Origin: an uncultured bacterium
GTDB taxonomy: Bacteria; Actinomycetota; Coriobacteriia; Coriobacteriales; Coriobacteriaceae
DNA length: 24,645 bases
Direction: 5' to 3'
Assembly (NCBI GenBank): GCA_905214905.1
Contig: CAJMNK010000028.1
Location: forward strand, 1 to 24,645
Notes under the pieces: model-generated
What the model was told of the DNA's origin: nothing
Seen by the model: only the letters and a program-made list of their open reading frames with translations
Databases searched by the model: none
Program-made: the position numbers and the translations under genes
Shown: positions 1 to 7,194 of the stretch, piece by piece
Position numbering within the stretch: the stretch's first letter is position 1
How the letters are laid out: the number at the start of each line of letters is the position of its first letter

Positions 1-58
1 AGAGTCGTTCGAAAGTAAACCGTGGCCGGCCCTTCGCCTTACGTACCACCATTGGGAA

Positions 59-206
59 CCTTGGCTGATACTTTGAAAGCGATGGGGCCTTTGTTGACAG
101 GACCTTGGGACCCAATTGGAAACTTTGGGACCGCCTTAAACGTTTGGTTGGACAGGGCTTTGGGTACCCTTTGGTTTACTTTGGATTGATTCGCTGACTT
201 TGGAGG
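59..206 (+). repeat. CTTTGG-rich degenerate repeat tract upstream of nitroreductase gene
   Basis: This non-coding stretch carries many copies of CTTTGG or close variants. Exact copies start at 123, 158, 169, 179 and 198, and variants CCTTGG or CCTTTG start at 59, 88 and 103. A longer unit, CYTKGGGACC, recurs 20 bp apart at 103 and 123. Several spacings are near multiples of 10 bp. No reading frame with a start codon covers it; the minus-strand frame that stays open across it has no ATG, GTG or TTG. It could be an array of regulator sites or decayed low-complexity sequence. The remainder of 1-214 shows nothing else clear; a TTGACA at 94-99 lacks a convincing -10 partner. Confidence 0.45.
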
Positions 207-214
207 GTTTGGTT

Positions 215-745
215 ATGTCGTATTTGGATCTGGCTCGGGGTCGGTATTCTTGTCGTTTGTTTGAGGATCGTTCTGTTGAGCAGGCTGTGGTGGATGCCAT
301 TGTTGAGGCTGGGCGGATTGCTCCTTCTGCTTGTAATAATCATCCAACCCGTGTGATGGTGTTGGATACGCCTGAGCTTCTGGAGAAAGCTGCTGCCTGT
401 CAGCCTCGGTTTGCTCGTGATGGGTCCATCTTTGGGGCTCCGCTTATCTTTCTTATTTGCAGCGTTACCGACGATGCTTGGGTGCGCCCGTATGACCAGA
501 TGAACTCCAGTGCCATCGACACCTCGATCGTCTGCGATCAGATGATGATGGAGGCCGAGGAGCAGGGCCTGGGTACGTGCTGGGTGTGCCATTTTAAGCC
601 CGAGGTGGCCTGCGAGCAGTTCAGCCTGCCCGAAGGCATCTATCCCTATCATATGCTCGTCTGCGGCTATCCTGCCGACCATATCGCCGATCCCAAACAC
701 CGCGAGGCCCGCACCATTCCCCTCCCCGACTTCCTCCTCAAGTAG
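215..745 (+). CDS. Nitroreductase family protein (FMN-dependent oxidoreductase)
   Basis: 176 residues. Nitroreductase-fold flavoproteins use FMN and NAD(P)H to reduce nitro groups, quinones or other substrates; the physiological substrate here cannot be told. The N-terminus (residues 1-45) has the family pattern of an SCR-F-D basic segment, then a helix and APSACNNHP, matching the FMN phosphate-binding start of the fold. Residues 117-128 (QGLGTCWVCHFK) match the conserved region after the central helix. The length is on the short side of the family. An upstream in-frame TTG at 200 is possible, but the ATG at 215 has GGAGG at 202-206 with an 8-nt spacer, so I choose it. The gene stands alone and converges on divIVA. 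Codon use is odd: only 2 of the first 50 codons end in C, against 30 of the last 50. Confidence 0.85.
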   Translation: MSYLDLARGRYSCRLFEDRSVEQAVVDAIVEAGRIAPSACNNHPTRVMVLDTPELLEKAAACQPRFARDGSIFGAPLIFLICSVTDDAWVRPYDQMNSSAIDTSIVCDQMMMEAEEQGLGTCWVCHFKPEVACEQFSLPEGIYPYHMLVCGYPADHIADPKHREARTIPLPDFLLK

Positions 746-790
746 ATTTTTGGGACATGCCTTAAATCCACCTTTGACCGCTCACCCGTT

Positions 791-836
791 CGCCGAGTTC
801 TGTGCCCCTCAAACGCAGGACTCGGCGTTTTGTTTT
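791..836 (+). terminator. Intrinsic terminator of the nitroreductase gene
   Basis: A 12-bp stem (791-802 with 816-827, one G-U pair, arms beginning CGCCGAGT and ending ACTCGGCG) is followed on the plus strand by TTTTGTTTT at 828-836. It begins 46 nt after the nitroreductase stop codon, which fits a rho-independent terminator. Confidence 0.85.
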
Positions 837-855
837 GCAGACTGCATACAGCCAC

Positions 856-883
856 AAAAAAGGACCCGCAAGCTGCGGGCCCT
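856..883 (-). terminator. Intrinsic terminator of the divIVA transcript
   Basis: On the minus strand a GC-rich hairpin (GGGCCCGCA, short loop, TGCGGGTCC, one mismatch or G-U position) is followed by TTTTTT, the complement of A856-A861. It lies 27 nt beyond the divIVA stop codon and ends the pgeF-to-divIVA transcription unit. The plus-strand reading also has a CCTTTC tail, so it may act weakly in both directions. Confidence 0.85.
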
Positions 884-910
884 TTCTAGGCGCTAAATGA
901 TAGCTGGATG

Positions 911-1588
911 TTAGTCCAGGTCGTCGGCGGCGAAGTTATCGATCGGCGCGAAGGGATCGGCAACGGGGATAACCGGCTCGGCGACGGGCAGCGGCTCGGC
1001 AGCAGGAACGGTCACAGCCGGAGAAGCGGCGGAACCGACCGGCGTGGAAGCCATGAGATCGGCCGGGAAGGAGTTCTGAGCATCGTCCATGAAGTGCTGG
1101 ATGAGCTTGAGGTACTCGGTCTTGAACTCCTCACGGGAAGCCTTAAGACGGTCGATCTCCTCAAGCTCGGCCTGTTTCTCGGTCAGGGCCTGGCGGATGA
1201 CCTCGCGGGCCTTGGCGTCGGCCTCGTTGCGGATGCGGTCAGCATTCTCGTTGGCGTCGTTGACGATGCCCTCGGCGGTCTGCTGGGCAGCAATCAGGGC
1301 AGCGGAAATCTGACGCTCCTGAGCGGAGAAGTCAGGGGCGGGAGCAGCCACGGGGGCGGCGGGAACGGCCTGGGCGGTGGCATCCTGAGCCTGGGCAAGC
1401 TGAGCCTGTGCATCGGCAAGCTGCTGCTCGGTAGCAGTCAGACGACCCTTAAGGTCGACGATCTTAGCGAGCATAGCGTCAACCTCGGAGGACAGCGTCT
1501 CCAAGAAGACGTCGACCTCGGCAGGATCGTAGCCACGCTTGGCCTCAGAGAAAGTCTGAGCCTGGATGTCTGCAGGGGTAATAGCCAT
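911..1588 (-). CDS. divIVA: DivIVA-domain polar/septal scaffold protein
   Basis: 225 residues. DivIVA proteins bind negatively curved membrane at poles and septa; in actinobacteria they organise polar growth. Residues 1-60 hold the N-terminal DivIVA domain: a start-proximal ITPADIQAQTF segment, then KRGYDPAEVDVFLE, the conserved family signature. Alanine-, glutamate- and leucine-rich coiled-coil stretches follow at about 30-65 and 85-165. The tail (170-225) is rich in Ala, Pro and Val and probably disordered, ending in acidic residues. The ATG at 1588 has a GGAGA Shine-Dalgarno about 8 nt upstream. It is the last gene of the ylm-type string (sepF, yggT, divIVA) and is followed directly by a terminator. 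A 61-nt gap separates it from yggT; the sequence there is AT-rich with TATACT and TATAGA elements at about 1650-1665, but no clear -35 box. Confidence 0.93.
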   Translation of the reverse strand: MAITPADIQAQTFSEAKRGYDPAEVDVFLETLSSEVDAMLAKIVDLKGRLTATEQQLADAQAQLAQAQDATAQAVPAAPVAAPAPDFSAQERQISAALIAAQQTAEGIVNDANENADRIRNEADAKAREVIRQALTEKQAELEEIDRLKASREEFKTEYLKLIQHFMDDAQNSFPADLMASTPVGSAASPAVTVPAAEPLPVAEPVIPVADPFAPIDNFAADDLD

Positions 1589-1649
1589 AACAAGTCTCCT
1601 TTTTCATCGCCTCGGCGCTACACGCCCGACGTAAGTTACAAAGTCAGTT

Positions 1650-1931
1650 CTATACGAGTATACCTATAAGAAGCTGCAGAACCAGCCTCTGCACCAACTG
1701 CAACGCAATAATCGCAACGACCGGCGAAAAATCGATACCGCCCATCGGCGGAATGAAACGACGGAACAGGTTGAGCCACGGACCGCACACGCTATCGAGC
1801 ACCGCAGCAATATCCTGAAGTAAACCACCCTGCTTCATGGGAATCCACGTCATAAAGCAGTAGACGACAATGAGCGTGGAATAGAAGTTGAACAGCGTGT
1901 TGACCAGCTGGACGATAGTGTAGATGTTGAT
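1650..1931 (-). CDS. yggT: YggT family membrane protein (YlmG/SepG-like), apparent ATC start
   Basis: 93 residues if translation starts at the ATC codon at 1931-1929. YggT/YlmG proteins are small integral membrane proteins encoded beside sepF; the Streptomyces homologue SepG affects SepF localisation. Residues 5-30 form a first membrane segment, 51-70 the conserved loop PWLNLFRRFIPPMGGIDFSP, and 69-92 the second membrane segment. The frame is open back to the sepF stop TAA (1955-1953) but has no ATG, GTG or TTG until the ATG at 1853, which lies inside the first membrane segment and would give a truncated 67-residue protein. AGGAG at 1942-1938 sits exactly 6 nt before the ATC. Alternatives are an ATT at 1937 (too close to the Shine-Dalgarno), readthrough of the in-frame sepF stop, or a sequencing error. 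Confidence 0.8.
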   Translation of the reverse strand: MNIYTIVQLVNTLFNFYSTLIVVYCFMTWIPMKQGGLLQDIAAVLDSVCGPWLNLFRRFIPPMGGIDFSPVVAIIALQLVQRLVLQLLIGILV

Positions 1932-1942
1932 GGGAATCTCCT
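1929..1942 (-). promoter_or_regulatory. Ribosome binding site that decides an ATC start for yggT
   Basis: On the minus strand AGGAG (1942-1938), a 6-nt spacer and ATC (1931-1929) form a well-spaced initiation site with a non-standard start codon. No standard start codon exists in this frame between the sepF stop and codon 27 of the family-length protein. Confidence 0.6.
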
Positions 1943-1952
1943 CGTCTTGTCT

Positions 1953-2675
1953 TTACTTAAGGTAGCCGTCGGCACGAAGCTTCTTGAGATCGGAATCTTT
2001 GACCTCGCAACCGGCGGGCAGCACCATGAACACGCGGTCGCCTACCTCCTTGACCGTGGCGCCCAGACCGCAGGCAAAGCCGTAAGAGAAGTCCAAGACG
2101 CGCTTGGCAACTTCGGTGCGTACGCCCACAAAAATCAGTGCGACAGGCTGCTTGGTGCGAACGCGGCGCACCACGGTCTCCACGTCGTCATAGCTCTCGG
2201 GGCGCAGGACATAGGCCGGCAGCTGCGGCGTGGCGTTGATGATATTGCTCGCATAGGCCGAGGCATCGCTCGGTGCAGGCGCGGGTGCAGCGGCGGCACG
2301 GGCGCGGGTGTTCTCGGCGTAGCTCGACGGCGTGTCATAGGCACCAGGACGATAACCGCTCGCAACGCTGTCCTGCGAGCGCGAAGGCGGGTTATACGTC
2401 GTGGCATGGCGGGAGTCATCGCCGACCAGCTGACCGGAGCGCGTATACACGGCAACCGACTCAGCTTCACCGCGGCGCGTCTGACCAAGCAGGCCGTTGC
2501 TCGGCTCGTCTTGGGTGTAGAAGCCCTCGCCCGAAGCACCGCTGTAGCCGTTGCCCTGATAACTATCGTCATAGCCGTCATCGTAACCGTAGTCGTCGTC
2601 CTGGCCATAACCCTGGTCGTAACCCTGCTGGCCGCCCAGGTGCATCTTATTTTTAATCTCGTCAAGGAAGCCCAT
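1953..2675 (-). CDS. sepF: Cell division protein SepF
   Basis: 240 residues. SepF tethers FtsZ to the membrane and is the essential Z-ring anchor in actinobacteria that lack FtsA. Residues 1-14 (MGFLDEIKNKMHLG) form the usual N-terminal amphipathic membrane-binding helix. Residues 16-44 are a repetitive Gly/Tyr/Asp segment with multiple GY and YDDGY units, followed by a long Ser/Ala/Pro-rich linker to about 150. The conserved SepF domain spans about 153-222, with PVALIFVGVRTEVAKRVLDFSYGFACGLGATVKEV-type core strands and helices. The ATG at 2675 is chosen because it starts the conserved helix and has an AGAGGA Shine-Dalgarno; an upstream in-frame start would add 17 unconserved residues. It follows yggS by 60 nt and runs into yggT in the same frame after its TAA. 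The linker is longer than in Bacillus SepF (about 150 residues in total). Confidence 0.93.
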   Translation of the reverse strand: MGFLDEIKNKMHLGGQQGYDQGYGQDDDYGYDDGYDDSYQGNGYSGASGEGFYTQDEPSNGLLGQTRRGEAESVAVYTRSGQLVGDDSRHATTYNPPSRSQDSVASGYRPGAYDTPSSYAENTRARAAAAPAPAPSDASAYASNIINATPQLPAYVLRPESYDDVETVVRRVRTKQPVALIFVGVRTEVAKRVLDFSYGFACGLGATVKEVGDRVFMVLPAGCEVKDSDLKKLRADGYLK

Positions 2676-2735
2676 GGTTGTGTCCTCTCGCGGTTTAGTG
2701 CAGGCGCCCCGATAATCAGTGCGCACTTCAGAGCC

Positions 2736-3473
2736 TTATTTTACTGCAAACTCCGGGCTAAATACTACCCTGCCCAGGCGAACGAGCGTAGAGCCCTCCT
2801 CAAGGGCAGGCTCAAAGTCCTCGCTCATGCCGCAGGAAAGCTCAGGCAGGTTCAAATCGGGATGCGCCGCCTCCAGCTCATCCCTCAGCTCACGAAGCCC
2901 CGCAAAGGTGCGGCGTGCCACATCCTTATTCCCCCGGGGCGCCATAGTCATAAGCCCCTGTACGCAAATTCCCTCAAGTTCCGCAAGCTCACCCGCGGCG
3001 GCGCGAATCTCATCGGGCGAAAAGCCTCCCTTCGACTCCTCACCACTCACATTGACCTCGATGAGCACACGCTGGGGACCGGCGAGCTCGCCTGCCTCAA
3101 TCTTGCGGACAGCACGGCTCGAGATCGCCTGTGCCAGATGCAGCGAACCCACCGAGTGAATCAGCTCGGCTGAGCCCAGCACCGCATTGATCTTATTGGT
3201 CTGCAGGTTGCCGATCATATCGAAGCGCACCTCGGGCAGCTCCGGATGCTCCGCCAGACCCGTGAGCTTGCGAACCAGCTCCTGCGGGCGGTTCTCGGCA
3301 AAATGGCGATACCCCGCCTGGATGGCGGCAACGGTCTCATCGACACCAACGGTCTTGGACACGGCAATGAGGCGCGCGGCGTCGTGGGGGCGGCCCGCGC
3401 GATCGAGCGCCGCATAAAAACGTTCCAGAATCTGCTCGCGGCGAGCGCGCATCAAGTCCAAATAGTTATCCAT
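2736..3473 (-). CDS. yggS: YggS family pyridoxal-phosphate homeostasis protein (YlmE)
   Basis: 245 residues. YggS/PLPBP proteins bind PLP on a single-domain alanine-racemase-like barrel and buffer free PLP; no enzyme activity is established for the family. Lys40 in LIAVSKTVG is the PLP-binding lysine. FAENRPQEL (58-66) corresponds to the family GENxxQE motif, and LSCGMSEDFEPALEEGSTLVRLGRVVF near the C-terminus is the conserved phosphate-binding and terminal region. The ATG at 3473 is preceded by GGAGG (3487-3483) at 9 nt; the frame is open further upstream, but those residues are not family-like. It normally sits between pgeF and sepF in ylm clusters. Here the pst-phoU genes separate it from pgeF, and a 119-nt gap with a stem-loop precedes it. 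Confidence 0.93.
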   Translation of the reverse strand: MDNYLDLMRARREQILERFYAALDRAGRPHDAARLIAVSKTVGVDETVAAIQAGYRHFAENRPQELVRKLTGLAEHPELPEVRFDMIGNLQTNKINAVLGSAELIHSVGSLHLAQAISSRAVRKIEAGELAGPQRVLIEVNVSGEESKGGFSPDEIRAAAGELAELEGICVQGLMTMAPRGNKDVARRTFAGLRELRDELEAAHPDLNLPELSCGMSEDFEPALEEGSTLVRLGRVVFSPEFAVK

Positions 3474-3523
3474 TGCTAATCGCCTCCGCTGACAGCCAAA
3501 CAAGTAGTCCCATGCTAACGCAA

Positions 3524-3555
3524 GAGCGCGGTCCCGCATGTGCAAGGCCGCGCTC
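3524..3555 (-). other. Stem-loop in the phoU-yggS gap
   Basis: GAGCGCGG (3524-3531) pairs perfectly with CCGCGCTC (3548-3555) around a 16-nt loop. It lies 38 nt downstream of the phoU stop and about 50 nt upstream of yggS. On the minus strand the hairpin is followed by TTGCG, not a U-run, so it is not a convincing intrinsic terminator. It could be an RNA-processing or stabilising hairpin between the phosphate genes and the division genes. Confidence 0.3.
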
Positions 3556-3592
3556 ACTTAGGTATTTACAATCTTTCGACGAACGGGGTCAC

Positions 3593-4450
3593 TTACTCCT
3601 CGTCGTCCTCGCCATCGTCCTCGTCCTCAAGATGATCGAGCAGGTAGCGAAGACCCTCGCTGACCTCGTTGGCGGGCACCTTGGCAACGTAACGCGCGTC
3701 GACGGCGGGCCTCATGATAACACCCTCGCCCGAAGGCACGCGCATGCTCTCGAGCTCATCCTCGTCCACACGGGCGATATCGCCGGCGTTCATACGCTGA
3801 CCAGTCAACAGGAAGGTCAGACGGCAAGCGGCATCGATGGAAATGGAAGCGATGCGATCGAGGTAGCGCGAAACCATGATGGCGCGGCGCAGGTCGTCAT
3901 AGTTGCTGTCGTCGTCCATAAAGTCGCCCGTATCCATACGGTTAAAGGTGCGGAAGAACTTCTCGTAGGCAGCGTGCACTGGCTCGTCCTCGACGGCCAG
4001 GTTGCAGATGATGGACATATCATTGGTGACGAGCGCAGAAAGCGAAGAGCCCAGCACCTGGTAGACGGCCTCAGCCTCGGCCTCAACCGTGCCGACAAGC
4101 TCCTTGGGCAGCGAGATGTCGGCCTTGATCATATGACGCGTGGCACGGCAGATCTGACGGACTTTATCGGTCATGCGCTGCAGGTTAAAGTCGACATAGA
4201 TGATCGTCTGAAGCAGGCGGAAGTCGGAGGCGACCGGTGACTGCGTGGCGATCAGGTTGTAGCAGACGGCCTCCAGGTTGGCGCAGCGCGCGTCAATCGA
4301 AAGCGTGCGTTTCTTGGTCTTGGTGGCGAGCTTGCGGTCGTCGGTCACATAGGCCTTCACGGCATCGTGGAGAGCCAGATCGACGGCCTCATAGATGCTC
4401 AGCATCTCGTGACGGGCCTCGACGAGCTGACGGGAAAACAGTTTGCGCAT
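3593..4450 (-). CDS. phoU: PhoU-type phosphate regulator with acidic C-terminal extension
   Basis: 285 residues. PhoU links the Pst transporter to the phosphate sensor kinase, repressing the Pho regulon when phosphate is plentiful. The two-repeat helical PhoU fold covers about 1-215: MRKLFSRQL start, then IYVDFNLQRMTDKVRQI (84-100) in repeat one and SRYLDRIASISIDA (194-207) in repeat two. These occupy the places of the metal-binding ExxxD-type motifs, but the usual acidic residues are partly replaced (Gln91; Ser202 where Asp is common). Residues 216-285 are an extension beyond typical length, ending in a run of Asp and Glu. The ATG at 4450 has GGAG 6 nt upstream. It is placed directly after pstB, as in classic pst operons, which supports the call despite the weak motifs. 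Confidence 0.87.
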   Translation of the reverse strand: MRKLFSRQLVEARHEMLSIYEAVDLALHDAVKAYVTDDRKLATKTKKRTLSIDARCANLEAVCYNLIATQSPVASDFRLLQTIIYVDFNLQRMTDKVRQICRATRHMIKADISLPKELVGTVEAEAEAVYQVLGSSLSALVTNDMSIICNLAVEDEPVHAAYEKFFRTFNRMDTGDFMDDDSNYDDLRRAIMVSRYLDRIASISIDAACRLTFLLTGQRMNAGDIARVDEDELESMRVPSGEGVIMRPAVDARYVAKVPANEVSEGLRYLLDHLEDEDDGEDDEE

Positions 4451-4470
4451 GGTTCACTCCAATCAGTTGG

Positions 4471-4491
4471 GTGCGGTCATGCAGCCCGCAC
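4471..4491 (-). other. Small stem-loop in the pstB-phoU gap
   Basis: GTGCGG (4471-4476) can pair with CCGCAC (4486-4491), and a second short inverted repeat GGACC-A-GGTCC lies close by (about 4505-4515). The 91-nt gap between pstB and phoU is the longest inside the pst genes. There is no U-run, so a modest attenuation or RNA-processing role is all that can be suggested. Confidence 0.2.
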
Positions 4492-4541
4492 AGTGAATAC
4501 GCACCGGACCAGGTCCGACGGCTTGGGACTAGTCGCACCGA

Positions 4542-5345
<804 letters not shown>

Positions 5346-5357
5346 GGGACTCCTTAA

Positions 5358-6263
5358 CTAGCGACGCTTGCGCGACAGGAAGCGCGCAAACAGGTTGAAG
5401 GCCAGAATGATCACCATCAGCAAGAGCGCGGTGCCGTAGGCTGCGTTCATGTTGATGCCATCGTTGGCAAGCAGGTACAGGTGAACCGTCATGGGGCGGC
5501 CGGAATCGAGCGGCGAAATAGGTAGATTGATGGCTTGGCCCATGGTGTAGAGCACCACCGCGGTCTCGCCAATGGCGCGGCCGATGGCGAGGACGATGCC
5601 CGTGGCAATACGGCCAAAGGCAGAAGGAAGCACAATCTTGGAGACAACCTGCCACTTGGTGGCGCCCAGGCCGTACGCGCCCCAACGGATATAGCGCGGG
5701 ACGGCGCGAATGGCCTCTTCGGTGGTGCGCATGACGATGGGAAGCATCAAGAGCGCGAGCGCCAGAGCGGCCGAGACCATCGAAAGGCCCAGGCCCATGG
5801 CCTCGACAAACAAGGCGTAGCCAAACAGGCCCATAACGATGGAGGGCACCGAGGCCAAAGCGTCAGCAGCGTAGCGAATGAGCTCGACGACCTTGCCCTG
5901 CTTGGCGTACTCGGCCAGATAGACGGCTGCCAGCACAGCAATCGGCGTGCAGATAAGCATGGCGAGCGCCGTCACATAGACGGTCGAGACGATCGTGGGC
6001 CAAATTCCGCCCTCGGCGTTGACGCCCTGGGGCCAACCGAAGATAAAGTCGAGCGAGATATGCGGCAGGCCGTTAATGACCACATAGGCAATGATAGCGA
6101 CAAGCACCAGCGTGGTGATGTATGCCGCGGCACGGAACACGCCAAGCATGATCTTGTTGGACAGGTCCTTGTTGATGCGGCCCTTCTTGCCATGGGAAAG
6201 GGCACGCTTGATGCGCTCGCGCGACGAGGTCGTATCGACCGTCGTGTCAACGGAATCGGACAT
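5358..6263 (-). CDS. pstA: Phosphate ABC transporter permease PstA
   Basis: 301 residues. One of the two membrane subunits of the Pst phosphate importer. After a charged cytoplasmic N-terminus (1-36) there are about six membrane segments, the first at about 40-64. The cytoplasmic EAA coupling loop, EEAIRAVPRYIRWGAYGLGATKWQ and onward into VLPSAFGRIATGIVLAIGRAIGETA, identifies a PstA/PstC-type permease. Its place between pstC and pstB and the PSIVMGLFGYALF segment support PstA. The ATG at 6263 lies 3 nt after the pstC stop, so translation is probably coupled. Confidence 0.95.
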   Translation of the reverse strand: MSDSVDTTVDTTSSRERIKRALSHGKKGRINKDLSNKIMLGVFRAAAYITTLVLVAIIAYVVINGLPHISLDFIFGWPQGVNAEGGIWPTIVSTVYVTALAMLICTPIAVLAAVYLAEYAKQGKVVELIRYAADALASVPSIVMGLFGYALFVEAMGLGLSMVSAALALALLMLPIVMRTTEEAIRAVPRYIRWGAYGLGATKWQVVSKIVLPSAFGRIATGIVLAIGRAIGETAVVLYTMGQAINLPISPLDSGRPMTVHLYLLANDGINMNAAYGTALLLMVIILAFNLFARFLSRKRR

Positions 6264-6266
6264 AGC

Positions 6267-7193
6267 CTACCCCCTCTTCTTCTTGGAAATCAGACGGACG
6301 ATGCCCACCAGCGTGGCGGAGATGATAAACAGGACCACGCCCATGCCGAACAGCGCCGAGCGGTGCAGACCCGAGGAATAGCTCATGTCGAGCGCGATCT
6401 GGCTCGTGAGCGTCGAGATGGGGCTCGCAATGCTGTCGGGAATAACCGGGGCGTTACCCACGACCATGAGCACGGCCATGGTCTCGCCGATGGCACGGCC
6501 CATACCCAGCACGATGGCATCCACGATACCCAGCTTGGCGGCAGGTAGCACGACCTTATAGATGGTCTGCCACTTAGTAGCACCCATGGCATACGATGCC
6601 TCGCGAATACCCATGGGAATGGAATTGAGGGCATCGATGGTGAGCGTGGTGATGGTAGGGACGATCATGATGGCAAGCACGAACCACGCCGTCAGCGCAC
6701 CAAAACCAAGACCACCGGTCAGTTGCGCGATAAACGGACGGATGATGATCATGCCAAAGAAGCCATAGATGATAGAAGGGATGCCGGCCAACAGGTCAAC
6801 GGCAGGGCTGATGAGCTTGCGCACGCGCTTGCTGGCGATCTCGACCAGATACACGGCCGTGCCCACGCCTAGGGGCACACCCATGGCGAGCGCACCGACG
6901 GTCACCAGACCCGAGCCGGCAAGCAGCGACACGATGCCGTAGTGGCCCTCAGAGGGCGCCCACGTAAAGCTAAAGAAGTCCGCCAGACCGATGTCGGTAA
7001 AGACGGGCAGCGCCGAGTACGTGGTAAAAACAAAAATCAGGATGACGGTAACAACCGCCAAGAACGCGCAGGCAAAGAAAATCCACTGCAGCGCCTTCTC
7101 CTTGATATAGGTGCTGCGCGATACGAGCGCCAGCTCGCGCTTCTTGAGCGCCTGAGCATTCTGCTCAGTTTGGGAGTTTTCCTGTGCTTCCAT
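6267..7193 (-). CDS. pstC: Phosphate ABC transporter permease PstC
   Basis: 308 residues. Second membrane subunit of PstSCAB. A polar N-terminal tail (1-30) precedes a first membrane helix (about 37-60, IFFACAFLAVVTVILIFVFTT). The EAA loop is IREASYAMGATKWQTIYKVVLPAAKLGIV, followed by GMGRAIGETMAVLMVVGN, both typical of PstC. The frame allows a GTG at 7202, but that overlaps the Shine-Dalgarno; the ATG at 7193 has GGGGAG at an 8-nt spacing and is preferred. That start is one nucleotide past the pstS stop codon. Confidence 0.95.
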   Translation of the reverse strand: MEAQENSQTEQNAQALKKRELALVSRSTYIKEKALQWIFFACAFLAVVTVILIFVFTTYSALPVFTDIGLADFFSFTWAPSEGHYGIVSLLAGSGLVTVGALAMGVPLGVGTAVYLVEIASKRVRKLISPAVDLLAGIPSIIYGFFGMIIIRPFIAQLTGGLGFGALTAWFVLAIMIVPTITTLTIDALNSIPMGIREASYAMGATKWQTIYKVVLPAAKLGIVDAIVLGMGRAIGETMAVLMVVGNAPVIPDSIASPISTLTSQIALDMSYSSGLHRSALFGMGVVLFIISATLVGIVRLISKKKRG

Positions 7194-7194
7194 G

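Noticed and set aside
94..99. TTGACA as a -35 box for the nitroreductase gene
   Set aside because: No -10-like hexamer is found 16-18 bp downstream.
44..206. A minus-strand frame that stays open across the repeat tract (many Lys, Val, Pro, Gln residues)
   Set aside because: It contains no ATG, GTG or TTG start before its stop and is explained by the repeated CCAAAG sequence; no sign of a real gene.
2273..3173. Long plus-strand open frames antisense to sepF and yggS, and similar long frames opposite other genes
   Set aside because: They mirror codon structure of well-supported minus-strand genes in a GC-rich genome and show no family motifs or ribosome binding sites.
3524..3555. A rho-independent terminator between phoU and yggS
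   Set aside because: The stem is good but no U-run follows on the minus strand, so it is listed only as a stem-loop.
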